NCBI GenBank assembly: GCA_020881915.1
Contig: JAJFPB010000006.1
Span: forward strand, 248,001 to 312,000
Length of the DNA: 64,000 nucleotides
Direction: 5' to 3'
From: Paramyrothecium sp. XJ0827
Lineage: Eukaryota; Ascomycota; Sordariomycetes; Hypocreales; Stachybotryaceae
In this document: piece after piece, positions 11,701 to 23,575 of the stretch
Layout of the letters: every line of letters starts with the position of its first letter
Numbering within the stretch: position 1 is the stretch's first letter
Translations under genes and position numbers: made by a program
Notes under the pieces: generated by a model
What the model was told of the DNA's origin: nothing
What the model saw: only the letters and a program-made list of their open reading frames with translations
Databases searched by the model: none

Positions 11701-12470
11701 TCTTAGTGAGCAATGATCTGGGTATCATCTCGCCCCTGACAGCCGCGGCGCTCAAAATGGTTAAGGTGGATGCCTTTGGTTTTACTGGCTCAATAGATAA
11801 TCCGGAGTACTACCTGACCGTAGTCTGTGTCGTGCAACTCAGCCTGTATTCAGCTCAGGGACCTTTCATTGATCCTCGACACCGATACTACCCTCCATCC
11901 CCCGATGACTGGAAGGACATACCACGGATAGGATCTTCCAGCCCGGCGATGTTACAGGCAACCCGAAGCTTATTCAAATGAAACCCCATCATGGCCACCT
12001 AGATCTTCTGGTCCCCTGGGCCAATGGAGGCAATTTCACTTCGTCCGGACACCATCTACGCATGACCAATGACCCACGACTGAATGTATTGGTTTCCTAG
12101 CAGTCTTCTTGCAGTGAGTAGCCTAGCCTTCTTTCAGCCCGAGCAAGAGTCCCTTTACAGCGGACACTCGGACCTCAGAAGGTCACCGCACATAGTATAA
12201 GTGCAAACTTCATCCAATTGAGAAGCCAGGGCCGCCGTAGGGCTCAGAGGAATTCTCGAGAGCTTGAAATGTTAACCACCAGTTGAGATTCATAGGTGGT
12301 GGTGAGATTGTGGTCCGATGGAATGATTTAAGAGTCAACTGTAGCTACGATGATTTCAAGGGATACTACATGCGCCACGCGGGGCCCAAGATGGACCAGG
12401 TTAGGTTGCCAGTTCAGCATTCTGAAGTATATGCTAAGGCTGCATCCCTGGCACTGAGTGTGTAGCTCAA
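8701..12470. other. Gene-poor stretch with only weak ORFs
   Basis: I find no protein with a recognisable domain. ORFs of 60-214 codons exist (minus 10042-10686, plus 10730-11041, plus 11706-11981), but they lack motifs, usually lack good start context, and overlap others on the opposite strand. The plus-strand piece around 11706-11981 (DPRHRYYPPSPDDWKDIPRI) looks somewhat protein-like and could be an exon of an unrecognised gene. Confidence 0.45.
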
Positions 12471-14738
12471 TCAGTTCGAAGTCTGCTCCTCATATATTGA
12501 CTGTCCCGACGCTAGAACAGTGGGCAATTTTCCAAATTCCATCGCCTCCCCGACCCGGTCAAACATCCAGAAGTCGCATGCTGAGGTGATCAGATCACAT
12601 CGAAACTCAGTTGGAAGAGCAGGAAGAACCTACCAGTTGGTCCAAGCACACGGCAAGCTATCGGCAATGGTTCAAACCGCTTCGTCACATCAGAAAAGTA
12701 TGATGCTTCACCAACTAGACAAACAATAAGTAACTCACGCTTACTCAGCTGGTGGTGTCTTACGAATTACTGCCTTTTGGGGGACTCGGGCAATAGGCGC
12801 TAGATATTCTGGAGTGAAGCCTGGCAGGAGCTTGTACCTTTTTGTAATGCCAAAAGTATCAGCATAACCCGGTGAATAAATTGAGTTTAGGGCTTACTGG
12901 CTAGTATTATGCCTGTAGATTGGTTGTCCGTTCTGAATGGGGGTAATGAGGATGCTATCGGGTAAAATGTGTTGATGGAGGAAATCATGGTATACTTCGA
13001 CAGGATCCCAAAGGCTACCGCGCTGCGAATCCGTCATATCATCTGTCAATTCATGTGTTGTGTCCCTAATCACTGTCAGTTGGAACCATTGAAATAAAAG
13101 CAAGGTCAGCTAACAGTCTCCATTTTGTATGGGGGTGCACGTATGGTGCTTTTCCATACTTTCTCTTATATGTGGCTTGGCGAAGCTCCTCTTCCTTGGC
13201 CTTTTCCAACCAATAGGGCAACGTAACAGACTGTGAGGGCATTAATTTGAACAGAACAAACCCTCAAACAGCTATAGTCGAACTTACAACCTTTAAATAT
13301 TCTTCGAGTTTTATATTGCCGGAAGGGCTAAACTTTTCCCACTCCTCAGCAATAGAAAAATTGGTTCGTTCGACACCAGTGACTTTCTCAAGACTTTTGA
13401 TGAATTTCTCATAGAGAGCGGCTTGGTTACTCCCCGGCTTCCAGTCGGTTGAAACCAGGATTCTCAGGCGACTCTGATCATCGTCATATAAAATTAGCAG
13501 ATATCTTCTCGCATGTATTAAAACATAACTCACCTCTGGAATATGAAAAGGCTCCTTGAATAAAACATGTTCGCCGTACCATGCCTTCGCTAACCTTTTT
13601 AGGAGTGGGAGGCTTCTTGCATATACAGCATGCATATCCAAACGTCTGAGAAAGTTATTTGGATGTTTTCCCAAAATGGTATGCATCCCAAACTTACTCA
13701 GAAAAACGTCTCATCCCGTCATACTCAAGGACTCCAGGTGTAGGGCAGATACCGTGGCAGCCATTCATGGCCGCTGGGTTCTCGAAGCTCCCGTTGGCTT
13801 GACTCAGTTAGTCTTCAATTTCAACCGAAGAAACCATACTGGAAGGTACGGACTGTTGGACCCGATAGCAGCATCAAGCCAATGATAAGCGCCAACAGCT
13901 ACACCGTTCCCACTATTACTCCCTGAAGGTGTCTGGTGTCCATCGCCTCGAGGATTCCATGGGAGTGTGATCTCTGTGAACTTTTCAGTATGTTGTGTAA
14001 CAAACATGGAGGGCAATTTGGTTTTTCCAACGATGATAGCTCCAGCTTCCTGGAGCGTCTGGAGACATGAAGCAGTTTCATTTTGATGGTCAGGATCTTG
14101 CCCAACCCGTTTGACTCCAACATCAAACACATCTTTGACAGCAATCGTCACCCCTTGTAAAGACCCATGGTCACCTTCTGAAGCACCCGAATAGCATCGT
14201 GGAGGAATCGGCACGCTTTTATGCATCGCAGTTGTAGAATCGTTGAATTCCTGGAGTCTAACTCATGCTTAGCGCTGTTTGATGGAATTCGGAAGTGTCT
14301 CACTCAACTCCATGCTATTTTGGCCGGAGGGTGAGTAGGTTTCCACAAATGCGTCTTGCGTATCAACCTGAAGTGGCCAAGGCTGCCAGATTTTGTCATC
14401 ATAAAGTATGTAGGGCCCAGGACGAAGAATTTTGGGACTCGAGCTCGAAAAGATACGCTGAAATCATGCTCGATATTGTAGTATTCTTGTTCAAACTTTT
14501 CGCGACTTGTTAAAATATTTCATCGTCATGTTTAATGTGGTTATTGAAGAGGTTCTACATTAAGATTTGGGTCAGCGGCTTCAGGTCTGCAGCGATTGTA
14601 GTGGTGTTTGAGGGATATGGTAAAATGAGCCAGGCCAGTTGAAAAATCTTCCAGCTGAACAAAAGGCCCATTGAACGCCTTGAACAATAAATCAATGGGA
14701 TTTACATCAATGGGATATTTTGCAAATTGAAACGCCAA
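12471..14738 (-). CDS. Amidase-signature family protein, intron-rich, 5' part doubtful
   Basis: Minus-strand exons can be chained in phase. The amidase core starts MHKSVPIPPRCYSG and GVTIAVKDVF, where the K is the catalytic lysine. PSGSNSGNGVAVG supplies the cis-serine. A 56-bp intron (13798-13853) then creates GSNTNGSFENPAAMNGC, containing the nucleophile serine. Further exons read ERLDMHAVYARSLPLLKRLA, VSTDWKPGSNQAALYEKF, VTLPYWLEKAKEEELRQ, DTTHELTDDM, YKLLPGFTPEYLAPI, VILGEASYFSDVTKRFEPLP and CDFWMFDRVGEAMEF. The stop is at 12471. I infer about eight introns. Upstream, 14290-14520 contains matching N-terminal sequence (ILYDDKIWQPWPLQVDTQDA) but with an apparent one-base frameshift, and 14541-14738 (MAFQFAKYPIDVNP) may be a first exon. 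The layout resembles fungal Arp1-like amidases, which hydrolyse amide bonds. Substrate unknown. Confidence 0.75.
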
Positions 14739-16387
14739 CTGTGTGATCTTGGCTGTTACTGGCGGTATTCGTATGTATGGATCCGATTGATTTGAAATCA
14801 GGGATAGCCCGTCTCCTGATCAGAGACAGCACAAGGGATGGTGTCCCGCTTCATAACGAAATCCGTTGCGGAATGCTCAATCGATAAAATCGATATTGGC
14901 AATGTTTGAGCTCAAAGCACGACAACCCACCGACCAAATCGAAGCAAACACAGGATAGATCAATCACTTTCTCTCCAGAAGGAATGCGCACGTGAATGGC
15001 ACGAATTGTACACACTTGACCTGTCAAGTAAATAACTCAAATGCATCCGAGCCTGGTATATTTCTGGCTTAAGGTACATTATGAACATCTAGCGAAGTTA
15101 GCATAGTCCACGTTATGGCGCTCCAACTCACGCTAGACTAGTGACGGATAAGGTGTCTTGACATGGGAAACAGTGCCTCTGAGATGATGTACCGCATGTC
15201 AGTATTGAGCTTTCTCTTATGTTCACTTTTTATAGCTACCTACTCGTGGTTCTGCACAGGCTTGTTCTTCTTTGCCACTTATCCGACACTCAGCCTCGAA
15301 AGAATGACAATCGACTCATTTTCCTATCCCAGAGCCTGCTACGGTAGCATCAGATGAAGTGCACACTGTAGAGATTTTAGAGCCGCGATGCTTCTGAGCC
15401 TGTCAAAAGCAATGATACGAACGGCGAGTCGTCATCATGGCTCCCAAAGTAGCAGTCCTGTAGACATATTCACACTTGACGAAACATTTCCGATGGCCGC
15501 TTCCCTAGTCCTAATCTCTGCTACCTGTAATGACAAAACGTCGAAACAAAAAGAACAAGAATGACTGCCAGCAAAGGTTGAGCGACATGTGCCGAAGAGC
15601 TCACGGGCAAAGGCAACGGAGTGGTGTGAGCCGGCGGGGCAGGTTGCCAATGAAAGCCTGTGAGGGAGGTCGTAGGTAGCAGTCTTCCATTACTTTCAAG
15701 CATTGACGAGCTTGGACGCACTGATGATAAATTGAAGGGTAGAGGCGTGATAGTCTCTTCAATTGCGGCCACCAAGCGATTCGTTGGGAAGCTGCTGGTT
15801 GTCCGGGGTAGTTCATTGCTTTGCGTGGTATTTGTCGGATGCTGAACTATTGATTCCGTCATGGTCGCTTCATCTTGATATGGACAACGAAGCCGACTTC
15901 CCAATTCCCTTCGTCGATGTCAGCGCTTGCTCAAATTTGATTGTCTACTAATATCCACATACGCCGGGAGATGGGCATCACCAATGTGATTCCATAATTG
16001 GCATAGCATGCTGGCGTCGCTTGTAGTCATTTTTTAGGCGCTTTCGATTTGAAGGCGAAAACGAATGGCAAATTGGGCAGACCATGTTGGTGCTGGGCTT
16101 TTATAAGTACTGGACTTACCAAGTTAATGATCAATTGGACTCTTATCTTCTTGTCATCAATAGTCCTCTAGAAGTCACGTCCGTCTTCGAGTCCATTAAT
16201 TGACAAACTGACAGCGCCCAAACACTTACTGGTCAGTGTCTGATTTTTCACATCGGGCCGCTCAGCCCCGCTGGACCGGAACCTGACGTTCTTACGCAGC
16301 TGTCATCAAGACGCTCATCGTTTGAGGTATATATTTGCGGTTTGTTCCCCTCACCCCTTCGCATTAGTACAAAAAATCTCATTAATC
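14739..16387. other. Intergenic stretch with one possible GPI-type ORF
   Basis: Mostly featureless. On the minus strand, 15521-15864 encodes a Ser/Thr/Pro-rich segment ending in a hydrophobic tail (AQPLLAVILVLFVSTFCHYR). That could be the last exon of a GPI-anchored wall protein divergent from the LysM gene. No upstream exon with a signal peptide was found. Confidence 0.35.
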
Positions 16388-17401
16388 ATGTCCAGAGTCA
16401 TCTTAGATTATTACGGCCTGTCCCTCCTCCTCACCTTTACCGTACTCACCTCAATTGCATGTGCTTGCTCACCAGGAGCAGATGCATTCTGGATCGTAAG
16501 ACAAAATGAATACACTGCTCAAGCAGCACGCCATCTCGGCGTACCAGTAGAGGCTATTGAGCAGAAGAATCCAGCGATGCAGCCAAACCTTGTCCTGCCA
16601 GGGGAAACATACGTTGTACCATATACATCATATCTCCAAGCTCCGGCCACATGGAGTGTAACTGAGGTCACAAGAGGCGGAACTTCCAGCTGCTTAGCCT
16701 TCCTCGGGCTAGCAGAGTACACAACAGCAACCCTTGAGACTCCTGTCGATAAGATGCCTACGACAGTCGCAGAGACAATGTCGCCACCAGGTGACTCGAG
16801 CTGTGATTCTTCTTCATCCTTGAAACCAACACATAGGCCCGGTAGTATAGATGAAGTAAAGTCACAAAGCACTAAGAAGGAAGAGCCACAACAATCAAAT
16901 ATCCCAACCAAGGAAAGCACAGTCACGAGCTTAATCATGACTGCGACTGAAACCCCAGAGGAACATCACATTAGTACCTCACTAGTCGTCTTATCACCTA
17001 CGCCACTAATCTCTACTGTGGAGATTACCAAGACCTTACCACCTGCGGAAATATCGGAGTTACCTATCATCTTCAACAATGGTCAAAGATATTGTTACAA
17101 TGGGCAAGAAGCCCTGAGCGGTACGGACGAAACAGCATACATTGCCACATCCCAAGAGTTCTGTGAGCTCTCGAGAAACCGATTGAATAACGCAGATAAT
17201 CGCAGCTTTGTCAGGGTGATGGCAACCGAGAGCGAAGCATACCCATATGCTCTATTCTCATTATTTTGGAATAATTTAGATTCTGATTGTGTTCAACAGG
17301 ATTCAGCGGAGTCAGATACTACTATATGCACAAGCATAATGCTGGATAACTTTAAGCAATGTGAGTCTGTCGAAGTTCCTGTTCAAGCTATTCACTATTA
17401 A
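16388..17401 (+). CDS. Secreted LysM-domain protein
   Basis: I choose the ATG at 16388; the frame is open further upstream but has no ATG there. It gives a signal peptide (MSRVILDYYGLSLLLTFTVL, then TSIACA) and a 337-aa product without introns. One LysM-like module follows at roughly residues 35-80: FWIVRQNEYTAQAARHLGV, AIEQKNPAMQPN and LVLPGETYVVPY. A long Ser/Thr/Pro-rich linker (about residues 100-230) leads to a Cys-containing C-terminal domain (NNGQRYCYNGQEALSG to CTSIMLDNFKQCES) with about six cysteines that I do not recognise. LysM modules bind N-acetylglucosamine polymers, so an extracellular chitin-binding role is likely. Effectors usually carry LysM only, so the C-terminal domain makes this one unusual. 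Confidence 0.75.
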   Translation: MSRVILDYYGLSLLLTFTVLTSIACACSPGADAFWIVRQNEYTAQAARHLGVPVEAIEQKNPAMQPNLVLPGETYVVPYTSYLQAPATWSVTEVTRGGTSSCLAFLGLAEYTTATLETPVDKMPTTVAETMSPPGDSSCDSSSSLKPTHRPGSIDEVKSQSTKKEEPQQSNIPTKESTVTSLIMTATETPEEHHISTSLVVLSPTPLISTVEITKTLPPAEISELPIIFNNGQRYCYNGQEALSGTDETAYIATSQEFCELSRNRLNNADNRSFVRVMATESEAYPYALFSLFWNNLDSDCVQQDSAESDTTICTSIMLDNFKQCESVEVPVQAIHY

Positions 17402-17690
17402 CACATGGTGATACAAGGTAACAATGGAGGCAAAGGAGGAGTTGTCCAGATTAATTGCATAATATATGCCTACCGACCTATAGATGTACAAGAGGAAAAG
17501 TAAGATTGTTAACGATGGTCGAGAGTTGGGGTTGCATAGAATCGATCCCTATGGATTGGCTCACCCAAACGAGCTAAGCATGTATATTTTAATGAAGTCG
17601 CATCACTTTGTCATCTTATGACCTAAATCTTCTCGCCCCATTGAGCTACCGATGTCCCGTACACTTGTCTTGAAACAGTTACTCTTGGAT

Positions 17691-17700
17691 ATATAAATAA
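17691..17700 (+). promoter_or_regulatory. TATA box of the Cdc25-like gene
   Basis: ATATAAATAA lies about 60 bp upstream of the ATG at 17758, with a CT-rich stretch in between. Confidence 0.5.
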
Positions 17701-17757
17701 CATCTGCTTCAGCACTCTGAACTCAACAAAGCCTCCTACTCTGAATATATTACAGCC

Positions 17758-18390
17758 ATGGCATTCCAAAATAATCAAGACGGCGGTGATGCAATCAAGC
17801 AATATCCATCAACTACGCCCATTGTACCAATTTCCCAGGATCTTCTCCTCCCACACTGGATATCGGATGATCCACATGATCGGATGCCTCGGATTTCCTG
17901 CTCAACTTTGCACGATGTTCTGGAGGGAAAGTATGATGGCAGCTTTCTCAGTTATATAGTAGTCGACTGCCGATTCGAATACGAATTTCGCGGAGGCCAC
18001 ATTGACGGAGCGAAGCGTTACGCAAGCCAACATTCGCTAATAAAACAATTATCTCTACACTCCATGAGTTGTCGAACTCTACTTATCTTTTACTGCGAGT
18101 TCTCTATTCACCGCTCTGGCCTTATGGCGAGTTATGTGCGATCTGAGGATCGGAATATCAACAAAGATAATTGGCCTTTACTCAATTTTCCTGATTGTTA
18201 CATACTGGACGGCGGCTACAGCTCATTTTTTGCCCAATATCCCAACAAATGTTCTCCGAGGGCTTATGTGAAGATGTCGGACACCCGGTATCAACAATTT
18301 TGCGATAGCGAGTTGGCTCGGCTCAGGTTATCTAAAGACTCAAAGCGAGCGAGAGACTGGCGAATTGCTGGCACCCAGAGCAATGGATAA
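17758..18390 (+). CDS. Stand-alone Cdc25/rhodanese-like phosphatase
   Basis: A single open exon encodes 210 aa. The Cdc25 hallmarks are present: LPHWISDDPHDRMPRISCST, VVDCRFEYEFRGGHIDGA, the loop CEFSIHR (Cys, five residues, Arg), then MASYVRSEDRNIN, CYILDGGYSSFFAQYPNKC and PRAYVKMSD. The active-site Cys and Arg are kept, but the histidine normally just before the Cys (FHCEFS) is Tyr here (FYCEFS). The long N-terminal regulatory region of the cell-cycle Cdc25 (family members are usually about 500 aa) is missing. It is therefore probably a divergent accessory paralogue rather than the essential activator of the cyclin-dependent kinase. Activity on phosphotyrosine/threonine or arsenate-type substrates cannot be decided from sequence. 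Confidence 0.85.
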   Translation: MAFQNNQDGGDAIKQYPSTTPIVPISQDLLLPHWISDDPHDRMPRISCSTLHDVLEGKYDGSFLSYIVVDCRFEYEFRGGHIDGAKRYASQHSLIKQLSLHSMSCRTLLIFYCEFSIHRSGLMASYVRSEDRNINKDNWPLLNFPDCYILDGGYSSFFAQYPNKCSPRAYVKMSDTRYQQFCDSELARLRLSKDSKRARDWRIAGTQSNG

Positions 18391-19732
18391 GGTGCCTATT
18401 GGCCACGTCGATGTATTATTATGGGGCATAACATTCAAATGGACATGAACCGAAACATCATACAATATTGGCAGACAGCTTTCATTCTTCTTATTACGAC
18501 AATGGACATGGTCAAAAAGAGAACATTAGCCATTTTCTACTTATGCGGTCCACGTCAGTTTGGTCCGCGCGGAAAGCCTTCAATCAATCAAGTTTGCGGC
18601 AATGAACCTGAATACTGTACCACTGTAACATACATAAACAACAAAATTTCTTGTCTCATGAGAAAGGTCAGAGGTTCCATTCTCTTTACTGGTCTGAGGT
18701 CCGTACAGTGTCCCTTATATCAGTCTGCAAAATTATGTTTGTAGAGAAAATCTATATACCTCTTCTGGCGCATTCAACCCTCTATGTCCCCGTAGCACTT
18801 GAAGGTAATACATGGAACATACTTCATCGTCCGAAGTGTGCCAACGTATGGATTGATGGTAATATTAAGGGTCTACCCTCAGCAAGGAGATGTTGAGCTA
18901 GTTGCTTCGAGAAGCCACTGCCAAAGTTTTCGGTCTGCCACGAATGATGGATTTAGCTACATCATAACTGTCAGCTTCCTAGCCACAGCCTCACGATCAG
19001 TCGCTAATCTATTGGAGAAATAACTTTTTTCTCTAGGGTTGTTTGATGCGTTTTGTGTAATAAATCCTGCGAGGTCCTTGCTAGGCTCAACCCAATAATG
19101 ATCTACGAGTAGCCATTTCATTGCCGGATATTTCCAATCATTTCAATACTGTATCATTTACCAGCCTGATCTTCTCGCACTACTTGATGATGGCAGTCGG
19201 TGAACTGACTATGAAGAGTATCATTGCTATGGGTGCAAGTTACATCAGCCTGCGCTTATTCGTGTAGAGTCGCCCGTTCAGGCCATGCCGGTGGCGGATG
19301 GCATAATTAAACGCCACAAGTTGACGTCTGTTCCTGATGTCCACTTCTTGACAATCCATTTTCACGTCCACTTCCTGATGTGGTGGTGCCTTGCTCATCT
19401 TCGATTGGCCATTGTAAAACCTAGCTTAAGATTACCCGCATAGTGGTGGGCCCATACTTTTAGCTTCATAGTTCAACTGGGTTATCGCCTCTTGGCGTGT
19501 TTTCACGGCCATTACAGGCTCTCATAGCCAGTGATGCCTAGACATGATTGGCTGGTGATGGCAGATGCATTGTGATCCACCACCCATGCCCACGCTGCCG
19601 CATCTATAATTACCGACGGAATGAAGTATCGTGAAGTTAAGGGAAGCCATCAATGACTTGCGATCTTGACTCGACTTCCACTAGTTTTCGTTCCTGTGTG
19701 TCAGCGGGACGTTGAAGATCATTCCAGCAAAA
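18391..19732. other. Intergenic stretch, nothing recognised
   Basis: Only short ORFs without motifs. The last part is presumably the promoter of the P450 gene. Confidence 0.5.
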
Positions 19733-21661
19733 ATGGCATTGTACGGGCTTGCGACCATCGTCTTGTTGATGATAGCGGCGCTGACGAGCATCGTCATGGT
19801 GTATTCGCACTACTTCTCGCCTCTCAGGAGAATCCCGGGACCGACAGTAAGATCCATGAAGCCCGCCCTTCCCCTTGCCTACTTGAATTCTACCAGGCTC
19901 TTCTGCAATTTGGCTAACAGTCCGTAGGACAACGTCTTCTTCTTCGGACAGAGCTTGAAGATCCTTGCAACACCTTGGGCGCCGGACCTGTTCTGCCATT
20001 GGTCCCGCAAATGGCCCGATAGTCCTCTGATCCGGTATAAAAGCTTTGGCAACGCAGACACATTGCTTGTGAACAGTGTGGATGCATACAGGGACGTCCT
20101 CCTCCGGAAGAGCTCGAGTTTCGTCAAACCGCATTTTGCGCGACTATTCACCCGAGATTTTATTGGCGACGGTTTGCCGTTCGCCGAGGGTCATATGCAC
20201 AAGCTCCGACGTGGGACATTGCTTCGTGGGTTCGACCTATCCCGGCATGGCTTGGTAGATAACTGAATTTGGCCTCCAGGATCCTTCTCCACGACCCAAT
20301 CGAAATGTCAATTTCCCAAGGTTCAGGCCAAGGCCCAGCAGTTGGCCGATGTGCTGAGTGCACTAAGGAACCCCTACGATGAAGTCGAAGGTAATTATAG
20401 CATTCACCCGGTTTCAACGATTTTAGAGCAACCTGTCCCGGACATGGGCTGATACACCAATCAATGGCGAGCAGTCGAGTCGAACATCTGGAAAGCGGTG
20501 CTCGACGTCATTGGGGAAAAGACCTTTGGCATCGACCTCAACCACCTGGAATCCAACCAGTCGCCGCTTTTCGAGTCGATATCCTACCTGATGCAGCCGT
20601 CTCAGCTTACGTACCTGGTCAATTATCTCAACATGTTTCTGCCTGTACGGAAGCTCTTTCGGTATGGAGAAGTCCGTGACTTTGAATGCCATTCACGGAG
20701 GGTGCGGAGCTACATCCGAGGCATGGTTAGGGCGAGGAGAGTAACTCTGCAAGCCAGCCGAAGCAGTCTCGACAATTCCACAGAGAAGGTATTAGCGGAT
20801 AACGACCCGACGGACGTATTGCAGTGCCTTCTGCAGCACGCAGATCCCCACTGGCAGGAAGATCAGATTATCGAATATGTAAGTCGTGTTCATTTCCTGT
20901 CGGCGAGCCTGGCTCTGGTGCTGACATGACAGGTCCTCAACATCTTGGTGCTAGGTACGTCGAACCTGCTCTCAGCACACTATTGTTTTCAGTTAGGCTA
21001 ACTTCTTCTTTCTGCCGAAAAGGACATGACACGACGGCCTGCTCAATGATTTGGGCTGTTCATGAATTATCCGGAGACCTCAGGAGCAACAACAGTTGCG
21101 GCAAGAGATCCAGGACATGTATAACTCCTGCCATGAACCAACCTATAGCGACATTGAGAAGCTACCGTACTTGAACAATTTCGTTCAGGAGGTTCTGCGA
21201 GTATACTCAGCCGGTAAGGACTTGTGATCTAGCTGCATCGTCATCAAAGCACTAACAATAAGCTACATCTAGTTTCTTTCGTGCCGCGAGAAGCTGTCGA
21301 GGGTGTCGAAGTCGATGGCATATGGGTTCCGAAGGGCACTGTACTTCAACTATCGCCAGCCGTCATCAATCTTCACCCAAAAGTGTGGGGTGAACGGTCG
21401 ACAGAGTTTGACCCTCACCGATGGGACGATCCCAAAGGGCCAGCCACCAACGCATATGCTCTACAGACGTTCCACAACGGCCCACGCATGTGCATCGGCA
21501 AACAGCTCGCGGTCATGGAGATGAAGACTATGTTGATAGAGCTCGTCTTGAGGTTCCAGATCGAGAACATAGTAGGTGAGGTAGAGGTGGCAAAGCCGAC
21601 CTTGACTCTGCGGCCCAAGGCGAAGTTGTCGGTGCGACTTACGGACAGCGGCTTGCTGTGA
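19733..21661 (+). pseudogene. Cytochrome P450 with a single frameshift
   Basis: The ATG at 19733 starts an N-terminal membrane anchor (MALYGLATIVLLMIAALTSI) and the proline hinge RRIPGPT. The intron at 19847-19927 joins in phase to DNVFFFGQSLKILATP. Further exons give NADTLLVNSVDAYRDVL, FVKPHFARL, PFAEGHMHKLRR, VQAKAQQLADVLS, LDVIGEKTFGIDL and the I-helix GHDTTACSMIWAVHELS. The ExxR of the K-helix is EVLR (FVQEVLRVYSA). The haem loop is intact as FHNGPRMCIGK, and the stop is at 21661. One base is lost near 21075-21085, so the stretch QQQLRQEIQDMYNSC lies in a different frame from the I-helix. Otherwise every P450 landmark is kept, with about six introns. It would be a membrane monooxygenase of the CYP4-like fungal type; substrate unknown. 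Confidence 0.8.
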
Positions 21662-22850
21662 ATGTGCAATCGCACAGTCCAATCCTGTTGGCATACGAGT
21701 TGGCATGCAATGGGCACATGTGACCGTAACACTGGGTATATCCGCTTCGGCTAATGGCAACCTAGACAGGCCGGGCTTTGAAAGCACACGCAAGCAGTCG
21801 TACGCGATAAAAATAAAGTAGACCTAGAACACAATTAATGTAGTGATACCGGACTGATGTGAGACTTCCACTGCGCTGTTGATTTCGGTTTTACTGAATA
21901 GATGCGATCCGCGATGCGGGTCGTAGTTGCGAACGGGAAGATATTTACATAGCCGCGTACCATCTGGTAGGCAGAGGAGCCCAACCATCCGATTCTGTGG
22001 CCATCATATGTAAGAAGGGCTATGATGGGAGGCGTGGGTTGGACGCAGAGACAATATGGCACCAAAGGGGTTTTTATCGAATGGCTAAATGGCAGTTCAC
22101 GTCAATTTATCTGTATAACCTATGAAGATGAGCTAGGCGTGCTCAACTTCTACGGTTAATTCGTGACTTATAAGAGCAAAAAGATCTTGGGGATTACACA
22201 TATCTTCTTTGCGCTGGCTGCAGCCCTTTTAGTACGCTTGGCTGCCTATTGGTGCGCAGCACAATGGCAGTGCTAGTTAGACTTCACATATTCTTGGAAA
22301 CCTTTTCGGCTCTAGACTCACGTAGCCAGTGGAACGGGGAAGGAAAAAAACCCCCCATCGCTGCTTCTCGCCGCCACAATTGACGAGACTCCAAGATGCT
22401 TCGTCCGAAAAGACCACCGAGTGAGTATAAACAGCCATCACGTTAAGCGGACTGCCATATGATAGGCCGGTAGAACCTTCAGCGCCATTTGTTTACCTCA
22501 CCAAAGCCGTTAGTCTTCTTTCGTTCACCGGGATGAATGAGGCACCAAAAGACACATATGGTGCGAAATGTCAATCCACATGTGGCTAAATCCTATTAGC
22601 TGTGAATCTGCTCTTCTTCAGGCTGGCAATCCCCAGTCCACCTCACCATACGGGACCCGCACTGCTCCATATGCTCCTAACATGGTAAATCACAAATTCG
22701 GTCTCGTATTCAGAGGCTATTTAGGAGAGAAAGACTAGCACGGCCACAGATACCGGATCGATCTTCAGAGCCTGAGTCTCTACCTTTGCGGTCTGCTTGT
22801 GAGGTCAAAGCCCTCAACCGTCCCCAGTTTTGCACGAACAAATCGTTGCA
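21662..22850. other. Intergenic stretch, nothing recognised
   Basis: No ORF with a recognisable domain. The minus-strand ORF 21835-22065 and others are short and without motifs. Confidence 0.5.
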
Positions 22851-23066
22851 ATGACAAGGGAGTCAGGGAAGAAGCGTCTCGATCTTTTACACTTCCAGCA
22901 CCTGTCCGATGATGTGCTCCTACCACTTCTTCCGAGTGTGCAGCACCATTGTGAGGGTTTGCTCTCCGCTGTCGAACAATACAACGAGGAAGTCGAACAG
23001 GCCAATCGGTGGTGGGAGTCCGAACGCAACAAGGTCGGCAGAATATCTGAAGCCAAGATGGAATGA
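22851..23066 (+). CDS. Small hypothetical helical protein
   Basis: The ATG at 22851 gives about 71 aa (MTRESGKKRLDLLHFQHLSD to NRWWESERNKVGRISEAKME). It is predicted to be mostly helical, with acidic and basic heptad-like runs. An AG before it (CCCCAG near 22826) could be a splice acceptor, so an upstream exon is possible. No family recognised. The ORF at 23576 is similar in size and character, and the two may be exons or relatives. Confidence 0.35.
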   Translation: MTRESGKKRLDLLHFQHLSDDVLLPLLPSVQHHCEGLLSAVEQYNEEVEQANRWWESERNKVGRISEAKME

Positions 23067-23575
23067 TTGCCGGCGTCAATCTAGAGTGTCAAAGTGAAAA
23101 TTATCCCCTCATCAGGTGCTGTGACTTGTGGTGATGTTTTCAAGGTCACGGCCATTGTTTCGTGATGCTCAATTGTGCTTCATTGTTGCGTTAATATCAC
23201 GGCTATTCAACTGCGTCTCATACACCATCAATGTCTGAAGCCATGTAAGTTCGTATTCTGTCTCCAGATGTTGCCTGCTCCTGCTGTTGCAACAATTCAG
23301 GTGCTGAATACTGTGCTGTAACAGTGCTTTTACAGCACCCAATCTGGCACCCAATTTAGCGCCCTTACCCAGCCACCTGCCGCCCGACACATTTAGAACA
23401 CCGGCAAAAGGGATCAATTGGATGTCTCCAACACATTGCACGATCTTTACATACAGCAGTCATATCCGTCCGTTGTCTACGAGAGAAAAGGGGTAAAAGG
23501 CAGAACTCCTGCTTCTTTCCGATCGGTCCATATACGTAGCACTGCCTTCTACCCCATTAATTTTCTGGAAAAAAA

